NCBI GenBank assembly: GCA_017399445.1
Contig: JAFQCM010000056.1
Span: 1-64,000 of the forward strand
Reading direction: 5' to 3'
Origin: Lachnospiraceae bacterium
GTDB taxonomy: Bacteria > Bacillota > Clostridia > Lachnospirales > Lachnospiraceae
Length of the DNA stretch: 64,000 nt
Below are positions 17,921 through 31,829 of the stretch, piece by piece; position 1 is the first letter of the stretch; each line of letters opens with the position of its first letter. The notes beneath the pieces are model-generated. The model was not told the DNA's origin and did no database searches. It was given only the letters and a program-made list of their open reading frames with translations. The translations under genes and the position numbers were made by a program.

Positions 17921-18159
17921 TCAAACTCCTCCTTTACGCATACTTTCCTAGTATAACATATTAACAATAAATACAGCTACAGGAATATACAAGAAATTTT
18001 CTTAATTTTTTCTGAAGTGGTTATATAAGTAAAAGTTTGATAAAATTCCGATAAAATTCACGGTTTTATAAAAAGTTAATAATAATTTATACATGTTTAG
18101 TAACACGAAAAATGGAAGTGTGGTATACTACTAATATTAGAAATTTAGGAGAGAAGGTT

Positions 18160-19659
18160 ATGAAACTAAAAAAAGTACTGCTGGTGACTTGTTTTACAAT
18201 GATATTTCTTCCGGTGTTGCTGTTTACAGTGATAGCATGTTTATCCGGATTGTATAGAATTAACTCAATCCAGTCTTCCTATGGTATTGAAGGTTTAGAT
18301 TATGCTCATATGGAAAATTCTGTTCAGATTTTAAGTGAACTTACTAAGAAGATACATGAAGAAATGGAAAAAATAGCAAGAGAAGCTCCAGACAAGTTTA
18401 ATGATGCAGTCTTTCTGGCAGAAGTTGACCAAAGGCTGGAAGAAGATGCGTCTTTTTTAATTGTCAGGAAAGGGGAAGAAATTGTTTATATTGGAAGCAA
18501 TGAAGCAAATATAGACTGGTATCAGTACCTTCCGGAGTATGGAGCCATTGAAAGTGAAAATAATCTGGATGGAGGATTTTATGTTGGCGGACAGATGCAG
18601 GCATTGGTGAAACAGGTGGATTTTGAGGATTCGGAAGGCAGACAGGGAAGTGCATTTATCATCACAAAATCAGATATAATTAAGTCTGTTTTTAAAGAGT
18701 TTATAGTTGACATTATGGTAGCTGTGATTTGCATTTTGATTTTTACCAGTGGAATGATTAGTATCTGGATCTATCGAAGTGTAACAAATCCTCTCAAGAA
18801 ACTTAGGGAAGCTACTTTAAATATTAAAGAAGGAAACCTGGATTTTACTATAGATGTTAACAGAGATGATACCATAGGGGAATTGTGTGCAGACTTTGAA
18901 GATATGAGAAAGCGTTTAAAAGCGTCTGCGGAAGAAAAGCTAGAATATGATAAAGAAAACAAAGAACTTATCAGTAACATTTCCCATGATTTAAAAACAC
19001 CAATTACAGCCATTAAAGGTTATGTGGAAGGGATTATGGATGGTGTGGCAGATACGCCAGAAAAAATGGATAGATATATTCGAACCATTTATAATAAAGC
19101 CAATGATATGGACAGGCTGATTAATGAACTTACTTTCTATTCCAAAATTGATACTAACAGAATTCCTTATGTATTTCAGCCAATTAATGTGTCGGGCTAC
19201 TTCAGTGACTGTATTGAAGAATTATCTTTGGACCTGGATGCTAAAAGCATTAAACTGCAATATTTTGATTATATTGACAGCAATATTAAAGTGATTGCAG
19301 ATGCAGAGCAGATGAAACGTGTGATTAATAACATTATCAGCAATTCCATAAAATATATGGATAAGGAAAAGGGAATTATTATTATCAGAGTAAAAGATGT
19401 GGGTGACTTTATTCAGGTTGAAATTGAAGATAATGGAAAAGGAATTGGGATAAAAGAACTGCCATACATTTTTGACAGATTTTATAGAACCGATGCCTCA
19501 AGAAATTCTAAACAGGGTGGCAGCGGAATTGGCTTATCTATTGTAAAGAAAATTATAGAAGACCATGGCGGTCAGATATGGGCAAACAGTAAAGAAAATA
19601 CCGGAACGGTAATGTATTTTGTATTGAGAAAATATCAGGAGGTACCAATTAATGAGTAA
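18160..19659 (+). CDS. sensor histidine kinase (HAMP-HisKA-HATPase)
   Basis: About 499 residues. An N-terminal membrane segment, an extracytoplasmic sensor of about 150 residues, a second membrane segment, then HAMP, HisKA with the phospho-acceptor near residue 276 (NISHDLKTP) and HATPase (N box NNIISNSIKYM, G1 DNGKGIG, G2 GGSGIGLSI). The ATG at 18160 has AGGAGA upstream; the longer reading from 18112 has no binding site. Its stop overlaps the response regulator start by 8 bases, so the two are a co-translated pair. It faces away from the ABC operon across 240 bases. Confidence 0.93.
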   Translation: MKLKKVLLVTCFTMIFLPVLLFTVIACLSGLYRINSIQSSYGIEGLDYAHMENSVQILSELTKKIHEEMEKIAREAPDKFNDAVFLAEVDQRLEEDASFLIVRKGEEIVYIGSNEANIDWYQYLPEYGAIESENNLDGGFYVGGQMQALVKQVDFEDSEGRQGSAFIITKSDIIKSVFKEFIVDIMVAVICILIFTSGMISIWIYRSVTNPLKKLREATLNIKEGNLDFTIDVNRDDTIGELCADFEDMRKRLKASAEEKLEYDKENKELISNISHDLKTPITAIKGYVEGIMDGVADTPEKMDRYIRTIYNKANDMDRLINELTFYSKIDTNRIPYVFQPINVSGYFSDCIEELSLDLDAKSIKLQYFDYIDSNIKVIADAEQMKRVINNIISNSIKYMDKEKGIIIIRVKDVGDFIQVEIEDNGKGIGIKELPYIFDRFYRTDASRNSKQGGSGIGLSIVKKIIEDHGGQIWANSKENTGTVMYFVLRKYQEVPINE

Positions 19660-20341
19660 AATTTTGATTGTAGAGGATGAAGAAAGTATTGCAGACTTAG
19701 AAAGGGATTATCTGGAATTAAGCGGGTTTGAGGTGGAAATAGAAAATTCCGGTGATGTGGGATTGCAGAGAGCGGTAAATGAAGATTTTGATTTAATTAT
19801 TCTGGACTTAATGCTGCCGGAAGTAGATGGATTTGAAATTTGTAAAAAGATAAGAGAGGAAAAAAATACCCCTGTAATTATGGTGTCAGCCAAAAAAGAT
19901 GATATTGATAAAATCAGAGGTCTGGGGCTGGGGGCAGACGATTATATGACAAAGCCATTTAGTCCAAGTGAACTGGTGGCAAGGGTAAAGGCCCATCTGG
20001 CACGCTATGAACGCTTAATTGGAAGCAGTGCTCAAGAAAATGAAATCATTGAAATTCGTGGTTTGAAAATAGACAAAACTGCTAGACGAGTTTATATTAA
20101 TGATGAGGAGAAGACCTTTACTACCAAAGAATTTGATCTTCTGACCTTTTTGGCACAGAACCCAAATCACGTGTTTACGAAAGAGGAATTATTTCAGAAA
20201 ATCTGGGATATGGAATCTATTGGAGACATTGCCACAGTAACGGTTCATATTAAGAAGATTCGTGAGAAAATTGAAGTAAACACTGCAAAACCTCAGTATA
20301 TTGAGACTATCTGGGGAGTTGGATATCGATTTAAGGTGTAG
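19652..20341 (+). CDS. OmpR-type response regulator
   Basis: 229 residues: a receiver domain with phospho-acceptor D52 (ILDLMLP) and a winged-helix DNA-binding domain ending TIWGVGYRFKV. AGGAGG before the ATG lies inside the kinase gene. It is the partner of that kinase. Targets cannot be read here; the neighbouring minus-strand ABC exporter operon is one candidate. Confidence 0.95.
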   Translation: MSKILIVEDEESIADLERDYLELSGFEVEIENSGDVGLQRAVNEDFDLIILDLMLPEVDGFEICKKIREEKNTPVIMVSAKKDDIDKIRGLGLGADDYMTKPFSPSELVARVKAHLARYERLIGSSAQENEIIEIRGLKIDKTARRVYINDEEKTFTTKEFDLLTFLAQNPNHVFTKEELFQKIWDMESIGDIATVTVHIKKIREKIEVNTAKPQYIETIWGVGYRFKV

Positions 20342-20358
20342 AAGAATCAGTCAATGTT

Positions 20359-20388
20359 TTGAATAATCATCTTATGTTTTCATATAAT
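20359..20388 (+). promoter_or_regulatory. sigma-A promoter for the DUF6512-like gene
   Basis: TTGAAT, an 18-base spacer, TATAAT, about 30 bases before the TTG start. Confidence 0.55.
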
Positions 20389-20416
20389 TATGTAAAGGAA
20401 AACATGAGGTGATTAT

Positions 20417-20926
20417 TTGCGTTATAACAAAAAACTATCAAAGTATACAATTGTAGGGGGAATACTGGTAAGTATTTTTGGAACACTATTGCATTTTGCT
20501 TATGAATGGTCAAAGGAGAATCCAGTAGTAGGATTGTTTACTCCGGTAAATGAATCCACATGGGAACATATGAAGCTTTTGTTTTTTCCCATGTTAATTT
20601 ATGTCTTGTTTGAATATTATCAGCTAAAAACGGAATTTCCGGAAATTTTGTGGGGAGGACTTACTGGGGTTTTAATAGGGACATTAGCCATTCCTTTTTT
20701 GTTTTACGGTTATACAGGAATTATTGGAAAAAACTATATGATTGCAGATATCGCAATTTTCTTTATTAGTGTAATAGTTGGATTTTTGATTAGCTATTCT
20801 CTTGCAGACGGGGAATTTTCCAAAGGATATAAAATTGTGGTAACAGTTACCATTATACTAATGATAATTGCTTTTGTGGTGTTTACATATAATCCACCAA
20901 ATGCAGGAATATTTATGGTTCCATGA
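20417..20926 (+). CDS. DUF6512-like small integral membrane protein
   Basis: 169 residues with about five membrane segments. The conserved-looking stretch FTPVNESTWEHMKLLFFP recalls the uncharacterised DUF6512 family; I am fairly but not fully sure of this. It begins with TTG, supported by GAGGTG seven bases upstream and by the absence of a nearby ATG. It has its own promoter and a strong terminator. Function unknown. Confidence 0.75.
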   Translation: MRYNKKLSKYTIVGGILVSIFGTLLHFAYEWSKENPVVGLFTPVNESTWEHMKLLFFPMLIYVLFEYYQLKTEFPEILWGGLTGVLIGTLAIPFLFYGYTGIIGKNYMIADIAIFFISVIVGFLISYSLADGEFSKGYKIVVTVTIILMIIAFVVFTYNPPNAGIFMVP

Positions 20927-20964
20927 AAGTCTTCTTAGGGTTAAGCTGAGGACATTAAGAGGAG

Positions 20965-20995
20965 AAAAAAAGAGTCGTTTGGGACTCTTTTTTTG
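20965..20995 (+). terminator. intrinsic terminator
   Basis: AAAAAGAGTC pairs with GACTCTTTTT around GTTTGG, with seven T residues. Confidence 0.88.
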
Positions 20996-21170
20996 TTTCT
21001 TTAGAAATTTTTTAGATTTTTCTGCAGGTGTAATTTAGAAAAGCAGATTAAAGTAAGTGGGAAATTAAGGAAGGGAGTATTTAAGTTAAAACATAACGTT
21101 GTATGAAATATAAGGATGTGATAGGATTTGTAATGGAAAAAGATAAGTAAATTCGGAGGAAATAGAAACT

Positions 21171-21881
21171 ATGGAAAAATATCATGTGCTGGTAGTGGAA
21201 GATGATAAAGAAATACGGGATGGAATAGAAATTTATCTAAAGAATCAGGGATATGAAGTAAGTAAGGCAGCAGATGGCATAGAAGGTCTGGAAGTAATTG
21301 AAAGAGAAGAAATTCATTTGGCAATTGTAGATGTAATGATGCCTAGAATGGATGGAATTCATATGGTAATGGAGCTTAGAAAGAATCATGATTTTCCGGT
21401 TATCATGCTTTCAGCGAAATCAGAAGAAGTAGATAAAATTATGGGATTAAATATGGGGGCAGATGATTATGTGACAAAACCATTTACCCCATTGGAATTA
21501 TTAGCAAGGGTAAATTCCCATTTGCGCCGTTATGGTAAATATCTGGAAATGATACAAAATGGAAAAGAAGAAAAAAATGATAAAATTTATACCATAGGCG
21601 GATTAGAATTAAATGAAGATACAGTGGAATTAAAAGTAGATGGAGTACCAGTAAAGATTACTCCAATGGAATATAAGATTTTGTTACTATTAATGAAAAA
21701 TCCTGGAAGGGTATTCTCTGCGGATGAAATATATGAACGTATTTGGAACGAAAAAGCGGTGAATTCAGATACTATTATGGTTCATGTTCGGAATATTCGT
21801 GAAAAAATAGAGATTAACCCGAAGGAACCTAAATATTTAAAGGTGGTGTGGGGCGTTGGCTATAAAATGGAAAAACAATAA
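21171..21881 (+). CDS. OmpR-type response regulator
   Basis: 236 residues. The receiver domain carries phospho-acceptor D54 (IVDVMMP); the C-terminal winged helix ends VVWGVGYKMEKQ. CGGAGG precedes the ATG. The downstream histidine kinase gene begins inside its last 26 bases in another frame, so they form a coupled pair. The general type is VanR/VncR-like. Confidence 0.95.
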   Translation: MEKYHVLVVEDDKEIRDGIEIYLKNQGYEVSKAADGIEGLEVIEREEIHLAIVDVMMPRMDGIHMVMELRKNHDFPVIMLSAKSEEVDKIMGLNMGADDYVTKPFTPLELLARVNSHLRRYGKYLEMIQNGKEEKNDKIYTIGGLELNEDTVELKVDGVPVKITPMEYKILLLLMKNPGRVFSADEIYERIWNEKAVNSDTIMVHVRNIREKIEINPKEPKYLKVVWGVGYKMEKQ

Positions 21882-24396
21882 AAAGAAAGAAATAAAAGAT
21901 AAAGAAAGAAAAGGAAAAGAAAATTTGCAGGAAATGCAAGATGTGGAAGCAGAAGTAACAGTAGAAACATTAAAAACAAAGAAAAAGACATGGCTTGGTT
22001 ATCTTCTGGTAGCAGTTTTAGTACTGGCAACCTCAGTGTTCAGTTATAAACTAGGACCTTCTCTGGAAGAAATGAAGAAAAACAGTGAGAAGGAGTGGGA
22101 GGAACAACATGGCCAGGATAAATTAAGCAGCTTTAATCTGGATTATCGCAGTGATAAAGAGAAAATGGCACTAGTGGCTAATATTTATTACTTGAATTAT
22201 AAGCTTGAAAACATGTATGAAGGAACTTCAGCATCTCAGTTTTTACTACAGGATTCGAAAGAATATAAAAAGTTGAAAACAACAGATGGGCTTTTAAAGC
22301 AGGAATATGAGGAAAAGGCAGAGGAACTTATGAATGTGATTTATTCCTGTTATCGAATGGATTATACAGTAAATAATTGGGGAACACATACGTATTTTTA
22401 TGATACAAAAAGAGGTGTTTCTGTAGGAGAAACAGAGCTGGGAGGTATTATCAGCGACGATTTAGAAGAATTAGAAAATAAGTATTGTGCTTATATGGTC
22501 ATTGAATATGGAGAAGATGGTCAGGGATATGTGAGAAATGCTCATAATATTGAATCAGAGGAATTTGATAACTATATAAACAATATTAAGCTCCAAGCAG
22601 TTGCAGATTACTTTATAAAACAGGAAAATTTTTCCATTTATGAAGCAGAAACAACTACAAATTACACGGAAATATATGACGAAGAAGGATATGAAGAAAT
22701 ATACGAAGAAGAAACATATACAGAAGATGTATATGAGGAAGAAACCGATGTAGAAGTATATGACGATGAAGGTACAAGTGTCTCAGTTGCTGTTTCGGAA
22801 GAGGCAGAGCCAATAGAAGAAACAGGAGTTTCAAAGGCAGTAAAAATAGAGTTTCCTAAAATTAAAAATGCACAAATAGTGATAGCACTTACACCATATG
22901 ACGGATATTATGCGGAAGAAGATTATTATTATGAAAGAATTAGTGACATTTATGAATTAAGTTATGTGATTGTGATAGTTATCTGTGTAATTGTATTGGC
23001 ATTTGCAGCAGTTTTACAGAACATCAGATATTTAGGCTTGAAGGAACAGCGTATTTTTAATATACCCACGGAAATAGTAGCTTTTCTTGCATTTTTTGGA
23101 ATAGGCATGACTTTTGCAGAAAATCTGCCTTATGAATTACTGGTACAAACAAGAGCAGATCTTTTTGACTGGATTTATGAAATTTCCGGTGGATATGTAG
23201 GAAGAGCATTTATTCGAAAATTACCACAAATCATCTGCATTTTATCATGGATTTGTTACTATGGAATGGTATACTTGGTGGGTGCTAATTTTCTTCCATA
23301 TGTGTTACATCCAATTAAGAATATTAGAAATAAGAGTATTGTGATTGGGATTCTCAAGTGGTTAAAGAAACAGTGGAAAAAACTATGGAATTATGTTACC
23401 ACCATAGATGCAGAAAAAAGTTTACAAAATAATGTGTTAAAGCTTGTAATTGCTAATTTTATACTGGTAACATTATGCTGTTGTATATGGGTCTTTGGGA
23501 TTCTGGGTATCATTATTTATAGTGTGGTTTTATATTTTCTTCTTGTAAAGAAAGGCGCCCAGATACAAAAACATTATCAGGGACTGTTACAGTTAACAAA
23601 GAATATGGCAAATGGTGATTTAAACGAAGAAACATCAGAGGATTTAGGCATATTTGACCCTTTTAAAGCAGAACTTTCTACTATTCGAAAAGGCTTTAAG
23701 CAGGCGGTAGAAAAAGAGGTAAGAAGTCAGAATATGAAAACAGAATTAATCACTAATGTTTCTCACGATTTAAAGACTCCATTAACGGCAATTATTACTT
23801 ATGTGGATCTTTTAAAGAATGAAAATCTGTCGGAGAAAACAAGAAAAGAATACATTGATACACTGGATAAAAAGTCACAAAGATTAAAGGTATTGATTGA
23901 AGACTTGTTTGAAGTATCAAAGGCCAGTACCAATAACATTACCATGCATTATGCAGATGTGGATTTGGTAAATTTAATAAAGCAGGTAAGACTGGAAAAT
24001 GAAGAACGGATTATGGATTCTGACTTAAACTTCCGCTGGAATCTGCCGGAAGAAAAGTGTATGTTAAGACTGGATCCGCAGAAAACATATCGCATTATTG
24101 AAAATCTTGTTATTAATGCGTTGAAATATTCCATGAGTGGTTCCAGAGTTTATGTGGATTTATTACAGGAAGAGAAGGAAATTGTGATTACTATAAAAAA
24201 TATTTCTGCCACAGAATTAAATTTTGATCCAGAAGAAATTACAGAGCGTTTTGTTAGAGGGGACTTATCTAGAAATACAGAGGGCAGTGGTCTTGGGCTT
24301 GCCATTGTAAGAAGCTTTACAGAACTTCAGAACGGCAAATTTTATATTGAAATTGATGGAGACTTGTTTAAGGCTATAGTGGTGTTTTATAAGTAA
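21856..24396 (+). CDS. large sensor histidine kinase with acidic Tyr-rich exported region
   Basis: 846 residues, unusually long. A lysine-rich cytoplasmic N-terminus leads to a membrane segment (about 45-65), then an exported region of about 300 residues with a Glu/Tyr/Asp-rich block (about 270-320), several more membrane segments (about 370-590), and a kinase core: HisKA with H637 (TNVSHDLKTP), N box ENLVINALKYS and GSGLGLAI. The G1 box reads KNISATELNFD rather than DxGxG, as seen in some VanS/VncS-like kinases. The start is TTG with GGTGG upstream; it overlaps the regulator gene. The ligand is unknown; an acidic exported region could bind cationic peptides or metals, but that is speculation. 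Confidence 0.88.
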   Translation: MAIKWKNNKKKEIKDKERKGKENLQEMQDVEAEVTVETLKTKKKTWLGYLLVAVLVLATSVFSYKLGPSLEEMKKNSEKEWEEQHGQDKLSSFNLDYRSDKEKMALVANIYYLNYKLENMYEGTSASQFLLQDSKEYKKLKTTDGLLKQEYEEKAEELMNVIYSCYRMDYTVNNWGTHTYFYDTKRGVSVGETELGGIISDDLEELENKYCAYMVIEYGEDGQGYVRNAHNIESEEFDNYINNIKLQAVADYFIKQENFSIYEAETTTNYTEIYDEEGYEEIYEEETYTEDVYEEETDVEVYDDEGTSVSVAVSEEAEPIEETGVSKAVKIEFPKIKNAQIVIALTPYDGYYAEEDYYYERISDIYELSYVIVIVICVIVLAFAAVLQNIRYLGLKEQRIFNIPTEIVAFLAFFGIGMTFAENLPYELLVQTRADLFDWIYEISGGYVGRAFIRKLPQIICILSWICYYGMVYLVGANFLPYVLHPIKNIRNKSIVIGILKWLKKQWKKLWNYVTTIDAEKSLQNNVLKLVIANFILVTLCCCIWVFGILGIIIYSVVLYFLLVKKGAQIQKHYQGLLQLTKNMANGDLNEETSEDLGIFDPFKAELSTIRKGFKQAVEKEVRSQNMKTELITNVSHDLKTPLTAIITYVDLLKNENLSEKTRKEYIDTLDKKSQRLKVLIEDLFEVSKASTNNITMHYADVDLVNLIKQVRLENEERIMDSDLNFRWNLPEEKCMLRLDPQKTYRIIENLVINALKYSMSGSRVYVDLLQEEKEIVITIKNISATELNFDPEEITERFVRGDLSRNTEGSGLGLAIVRSFTELQNGKFYIEIDGDLFKAIVVFYK

Positions 24397-24433
24397 GGAT
24401 TTATAAAAATAGAGAAATGATAGAAATTAGGAA

Positions 24434-24475
24434 AGGTATTTACACTTGAGAGGGAGGGTGTAGGTATCTTTTCTG
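24434..24475 (+). terminator. probable terminator of the kinase gene
   Basis: GGTATTTACAC pairs fully with GTGTAGGTATC if G-U pairs are allowed, and TTTTCT follows. The rest of the 354-base gap to the ATP synthase operon holds only the promoter listed next. Confidence 0.6.
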
Positions 24476-24626
24476 TATTTTAACGTACTTTTATGTTCTG
24501 CTCTCTACCATTCATGGGGTATCAAACATGCGGCTGAAGATACAGCCAGAACTAGGAAAATATTACCATAATTAACAAATGAACTGTCCCAAAATCAGTT
24601 TTTTTGTAAAAAACGCATAAATTGTA

Positions 24627-24654
24627 TGGACTTTCTCTTAAAAAATGATATAAT
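24627..24654 (+). promoter_or_regulatory. probable promoter of the ATP synthase operon
   Basis: TGGACT, a 16-base spacer, TATAAT, about 90 bases before the first gene of the operon. Confidence 0.5.
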
Positions 24655-24750
24655 ATAAAAGAAACATTTGGGGAAGCTATGAACAAAATGAGGGTTTGGG
24701 AAAACTTTATAAAATTATAAAGGGTTTCTGCTACCAGGAAAGGAGCAGGC

Positions 24751-24987
24751 ATGAAGTACAAGAAAAGTGTCTACAAATCATTTGCGATGATTACACAGCT
24801 TACCATACACATGCTGGTTCCTATTTTTTTATGCTTTTTTATAGGAATGCTGATTGATAAGAAATTTGGAACTTACTTTGTAATTCCACTTTTCATATTG
24901 GGAGCTCTTGCCGGCTTTCGAAATGTGTATATCACGGTAAAAGCAATTTATGGAAAGGAAGAAGAAGCAAGGCATGACAGAAAATAG
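24751..24987 (+). CDS. AtpZ/AtpI-type small F0 assembly protein
   Basis: 78 residues with two membrane hairpin segments (QLTIHMLVPIFLCFFIGMLI and a second with GALAGFRNVYITVKAIY). This is the ATPase_gene1 (PF09527) pattern found at the head of many F-type ATP synthase operons, where it may assist magnesium supply or c-ring assembly. AAAGGAG precedes the ATG. It overlaps the next gene. Confidence 0.8.
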   Translation: MKYKKSVYKSFAMITQLTIHMLVPIFLCFFIGMLIDKKFGTYFVIPLFILGALAGFRNVYITVKAIYGKEEEARHDRK

Positions 24988-25387
24988 CAACAGCGTATTA
25001 AAGGAATTGATACTGGGAACGCTACTATTTGGATTAGCAGTTACTGTAGCAGGCATATGGTGGATTGATGATAAGAAAATGTTTCTTTTAGGATTATGGA
25101 TAGGAATTGCATTGTCTGTGTGGCGGGCAGTTCATATGCAGTCCACTTTGGATAGAATGCTGGATTTTGAAAAGAAAACAGCACAGACGAAGATTGTGGC
25201 GGCTTATGCCACCAGAATGTTTGCAACTATTTTTGTATTAGCACTAATGGTGAAAATTGGAATGAGCAATTCAGCCATATTAATGTGCTTTGCAGGATTA
25301 TTTGGGTTAAAAGCGGGAGCCATGTTGCAACCGCATATTCATAAATATATGAATAAATTAACAAGCAACTGCGGGGTAAAAGAATAA
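24974..25387 (+). CDS. atpI: ATP synthase subunit I-like membrane protein
   Basis: 137 residues with four hydrophobic segments, in the position of AtpI (ATP_synt_I family), a c-ring assembly helper. The ATG at 24974 is preferred; an in-frame start at 24950 would lengthen the overlap with the preceding gene and has no better binding site. The overlap of 14 bases shows translational coupling. The family call rests on position and hydrophobic pattern more than on specific residues. Confidence 0.7.
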   Translation: MTENSNSVLKELILGTLLFGLAVTVAGIWWIDDKKMFLLGLWIGIALSVWRAVHMQSTLDRMLDFEKKTAQTKIVAAYATRMFATIFVLALMVKIGMSNSAILMCFAGLFGLKAGAMLQPHIHKYMNKLTSNCGVKE

Positions 25388-25426
25388 TTTACTTACTTCG
25401 ACAACAAGGTAAAGGAGGGTGAGAAG

Positions 25427-26451
<1,025 letters not shown>

Positions 26452-26514
26452 TAAATCTGGTAAGGAAACTAACTTACCTTACAAAGGAATTACCAACAGA
26501 AAGGAGGCGGAACC

Positions 26515-27030
26515 TTGGAACGACTATTTAATTTGGATTTGCAGTTACTTGGAGATAGTGCACTTACAATTATAAACATAGTTATTCTTTTCATTGTAGC
26601 ATCCTATTTTTTCTTTGATCCGGTTCGAGACTTTTTGAAAGCAAGACAGGATAGGATTCAGGATAATATAAATCAGGCAGAATCCGATAAGAAAACAGCT
26701 ATGGAATTAAAGGCAGAATATGAAGCTAAAATGAAGGATGTTAATAAAGAAGCAGAAGAAATCCTAAGCAGTGCCCGTAAAAAAGCTACAAAAAATGAAG
26801 CTAAAATTATAGAGGATGCAAAGGCTGAGGCAGCAAGAATTATCGAGCATGCCCGTAAAGAAGCTGAATTAGAGAAGAAACGTGTGGCAGACGATATGAA
26901 AAAAGAAATGGTTGCCATTGCTTCTGCTATGGCAGGTAAGGTTGTGGCAGCATCCATTGATACTACTGTACAGGATTCTCTGATTGACGAAACCATAAAG
27001 GAAATGGGTGATGGAACATGGCTAAGTTAG
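26515..27030 (+). CDS. atpF: ATP synthase F0 subunit b
   Basis: 171 residues: one N-terminal membrane segment (ALTIINIVILFIVASYFFF) and a long charged helix, the peripheral stalk. It starts with TTG, supported by AAAGGAGG seven bases upstream. It overlaps atpH by 13 bases. Confidence 0.94.
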   Translation: MERLFNLDLQLLGDSALTIINIVILFIVASYFFFDPVRDFLKARQDRIQDNINQAESDKKTAMELKAEYEAKMKDVNKEAEEILSSARKKATKNEAKIIEDAKAEAARIIEHARKEAELEKKRVADDMKKEMVAIASAMAGKVVAASIDTTVQDSLIDETIKEMGDGTWLS

Positions 27031-27566
27031 CAGCAAAAACATATGGGGACTCATTGTTTGAGCTGGCATTAGAGGAAAACAAACTGGATATGCTGATGGA
27101 TGAGGCCGAGTTTGTGTTAAAAGTATTAGCTGAAAATGAAGACCTACTCAAGCTGATGACACACCCTAAAGTTAGTAAAGAAGAAAAAGAACAAATCATT
27201 GAAAACATATTTAAGTCGAAAGCAAGCGATGAAATGACAGGATTTTTATTAATTGTAATTAAAAAGGGAAGATTTAAAGAAATCAATGGTATTTTAGAAC
27301 ATTTTGTTGCAAAAGTAAAAGAGTATAAGAAAATTGGAGTTGTTTTTGTAAGTACAGCAGTAGAGTTAAAACAGCAGCAAAAAGATGCTCTTATGAAAAA
27401 GCTTTTGGAAACTACCGAATATGAAACAATGGAAATGAATTATACTACAGATTCATCATTAATTGGGGGAATGGTAATCCGAATTGGTGACAGAGTTGTA
27501 GACAGTAGCATAAAACATAAGTTGAATGATTTAACAAGAGATTTGTTAAAAATTCAGTTAGCATAA
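27018..27566 (+). CDS. atpH: ATP synthase F1 subunit delta
   Basis: 182 residues, the stalk subunit joining b to the alpha/beta hexamer. It has the typical start AKLAAKTYGDSLFELALE and a C-terminal half with SLIGGMVIRIGDRVVDSS. The start overlaps the end of atpF. Confidence 0.95.
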   Translation: MAKLAAKTYGDSLFELALEENKLDMLMDEAEFVLKVLAENEDLLKLMTHPKVSKEEKEQIIENIFKSKASDEMTGFLLIVIKKGRFKEINGILEHFVAKVKEYKKIGVVFVSTAVELKQQQKDALMKKLLETTEYETMEMNYTTDSSLIGGMVIRIGDRVVDSSIKHKLNDLTRDLLKIQLA

Positions 27567-27575
27567 GAAATATGA

Positions 27576-29096
<1,521 letters not shown>

Positions 29097-29139
29097 AAAG
29101 TAATCATGAATTTGTGAAGGACGAAGGGAGGGTGATATT

Positions 29140-29991
29140 GTGGCATCAATGAGAGACATTAAGCGGCGTAAAACTAGTATTCAAAGTACGCAGCAGATTA
29201 CAAAAGCTATGAAGCTTACTTCTACAGTAAAGCTGCAAAAAGCAAGAGCTCGTGCAGAACAATCCAAGCCGTATTTTGATTTTATGTATGAAACAGTAAA
29301 TGCTATGCTGGCGAAATCCGGAAACATTAAACACCCTTATTTACAGGCAAAAGACTCAGGGAAAACGGCAATTGTAGTCATAACTTCCAACAGAGGACTT
29401 GCCGGAGGTTATAATAACAATATTATAAAGCTGGTAACAGGTTTTGAAGTTCCAAAAGAAGATACGTTGATTTACACTGTGGGTACCAAAGGCAGAGATG
29501 CTTTATCTAAGAGAGGATATGAAATCAAGGCGGATTATTCTGAAATTGTGGAAGATCCTATCTATAGTGATGCACAGATAATTAGCAGAGACTTACTGGA
29601 GGCCTTTGAGCAAGGTGAAATTAAAGAAATTTATCTTGCATATACCTTTTTTAAGAATACTGTAAGTCATGAACCTAGAAGAATTAAATTGTTACCAGTG
29701 GAGACTGGAGAAGAAACCAGTGAGGAAAAGAGTATTCCAATGAATTATGAGCCAGAGGAAGAAGAAGCACTGGACATGATTATTCCCAAATATATTACAA
29801 GTATTGTTTACGGAGCATTGATGCAGGCAGTAGCCAGCGAAAATGGAGCCAGAATGCAGGCGATGGATTCTGCAACCAGCAATGCGGAAGAAATGATAGA
29901 TTCTTTATCATTGCTGTATAACAGAGCACGACAAGGTTCAATTACTCAGGAATTAACTGAGATTATAGCCGGTGCTGATGCAATAAGCTAA
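29140..29991 (+). CDS. atpG: ATP synthase F1 subunit gamma
   Basis: 283 residues; the central rotor shaft. Conserved ends are present: MRDIKRRKTSIQSTQQITKAM at the start and the helix RARQGSITQELTEIIAGA at the end. It begins with GTG after GGGAGGGTG. Confidence 0.96.
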   Translation: MASMRDIKRRKTSIQSTQQITKAMKLTSTVKLQKARARAEQSKPYFDFMYETVNAMLAKSGNIKHPYLQAKDSGKTAIVVITSNRGLAGGYNNNIIKLVTGFEVPKEDTLIYTVGTKGRDALSKRGYEIKADYSEIVEDPIYSDAQIISRDLLEAFEQGEIKEIYLAYTFFKNTVSHEPRRIKLLPVETGEETSEEKSIPMNYEPEEEEALDMIIPKYITSIVYGALMQAVASENGARMQAMDSATSNAEEMIDSLSLLYNRARQGSITQELTEIIAGADAIS

Positions 29992-30007
29992 AGGAGTGAG
30001 TGAATAA

Positions 30008-31399
<1,392 letters not shown>

Positions 31400-31410
31400 G
31401 GGGTGAGTAA

Positions 31411-31809
31411 ATGGCAGAATTAATGAAATTACAGGTAATATGTCCTGACAGAATGTTCTATGAGGGAGAAGTATCCATGGTAGAGCTGAATACAACAGAA
31501 GGAGAAATTGGTATTTATCCAAAACATATTCCTATGACTTGTATTATAGCACCGGGAGTTCTTACCATTACAGAGGCTGAGGGACTGAAAAATGCCGCTC
31601 TTCATTCAGGATTTATTCAGATTCTTCCAGAGAAAGTCACAATTCTTGCAGAGGCGGCAGAATGGCCTCATGAAATTGATGTGGACAGAGCAGAAGCTGC
31701 CAGAGGCAGAGCAGAGGAAAGAATCAGAACCCGGGACAGTAAAACCGATATTGCAAGAGCCGAAACAGCATTACAAAGGGCAGTTGCAAGAATCAACATA
31801 ATTAAGTAA
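31411..31809 (+). CDS. atpC: ATP synthase F1 subunit epsilon
   Basis: 132 residues: a beta-barrel N-terminal domain (LQVICPDRMFYEGEVSMVEL) and a C-terminal two-helix regulatory part. It is the last gene of the operon; GGGGTGAG precedes the ATG. A terminator hairpin follows. Confidence 0.94.
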   Translation: MAELMKLQVICPDRMFYEGEVSMVELNTTEGEIGIYPKHIPMTCIIAPGVLTITEAEGLKNAALHSGFIQILPEKVTILAEAAEWPHEIDVDRAEAARGRAEERIRTRDSKTDIARAETALQRAVARINIIK

Positions 31810-31829
31810 AAATACAAATGTATAAGAGG

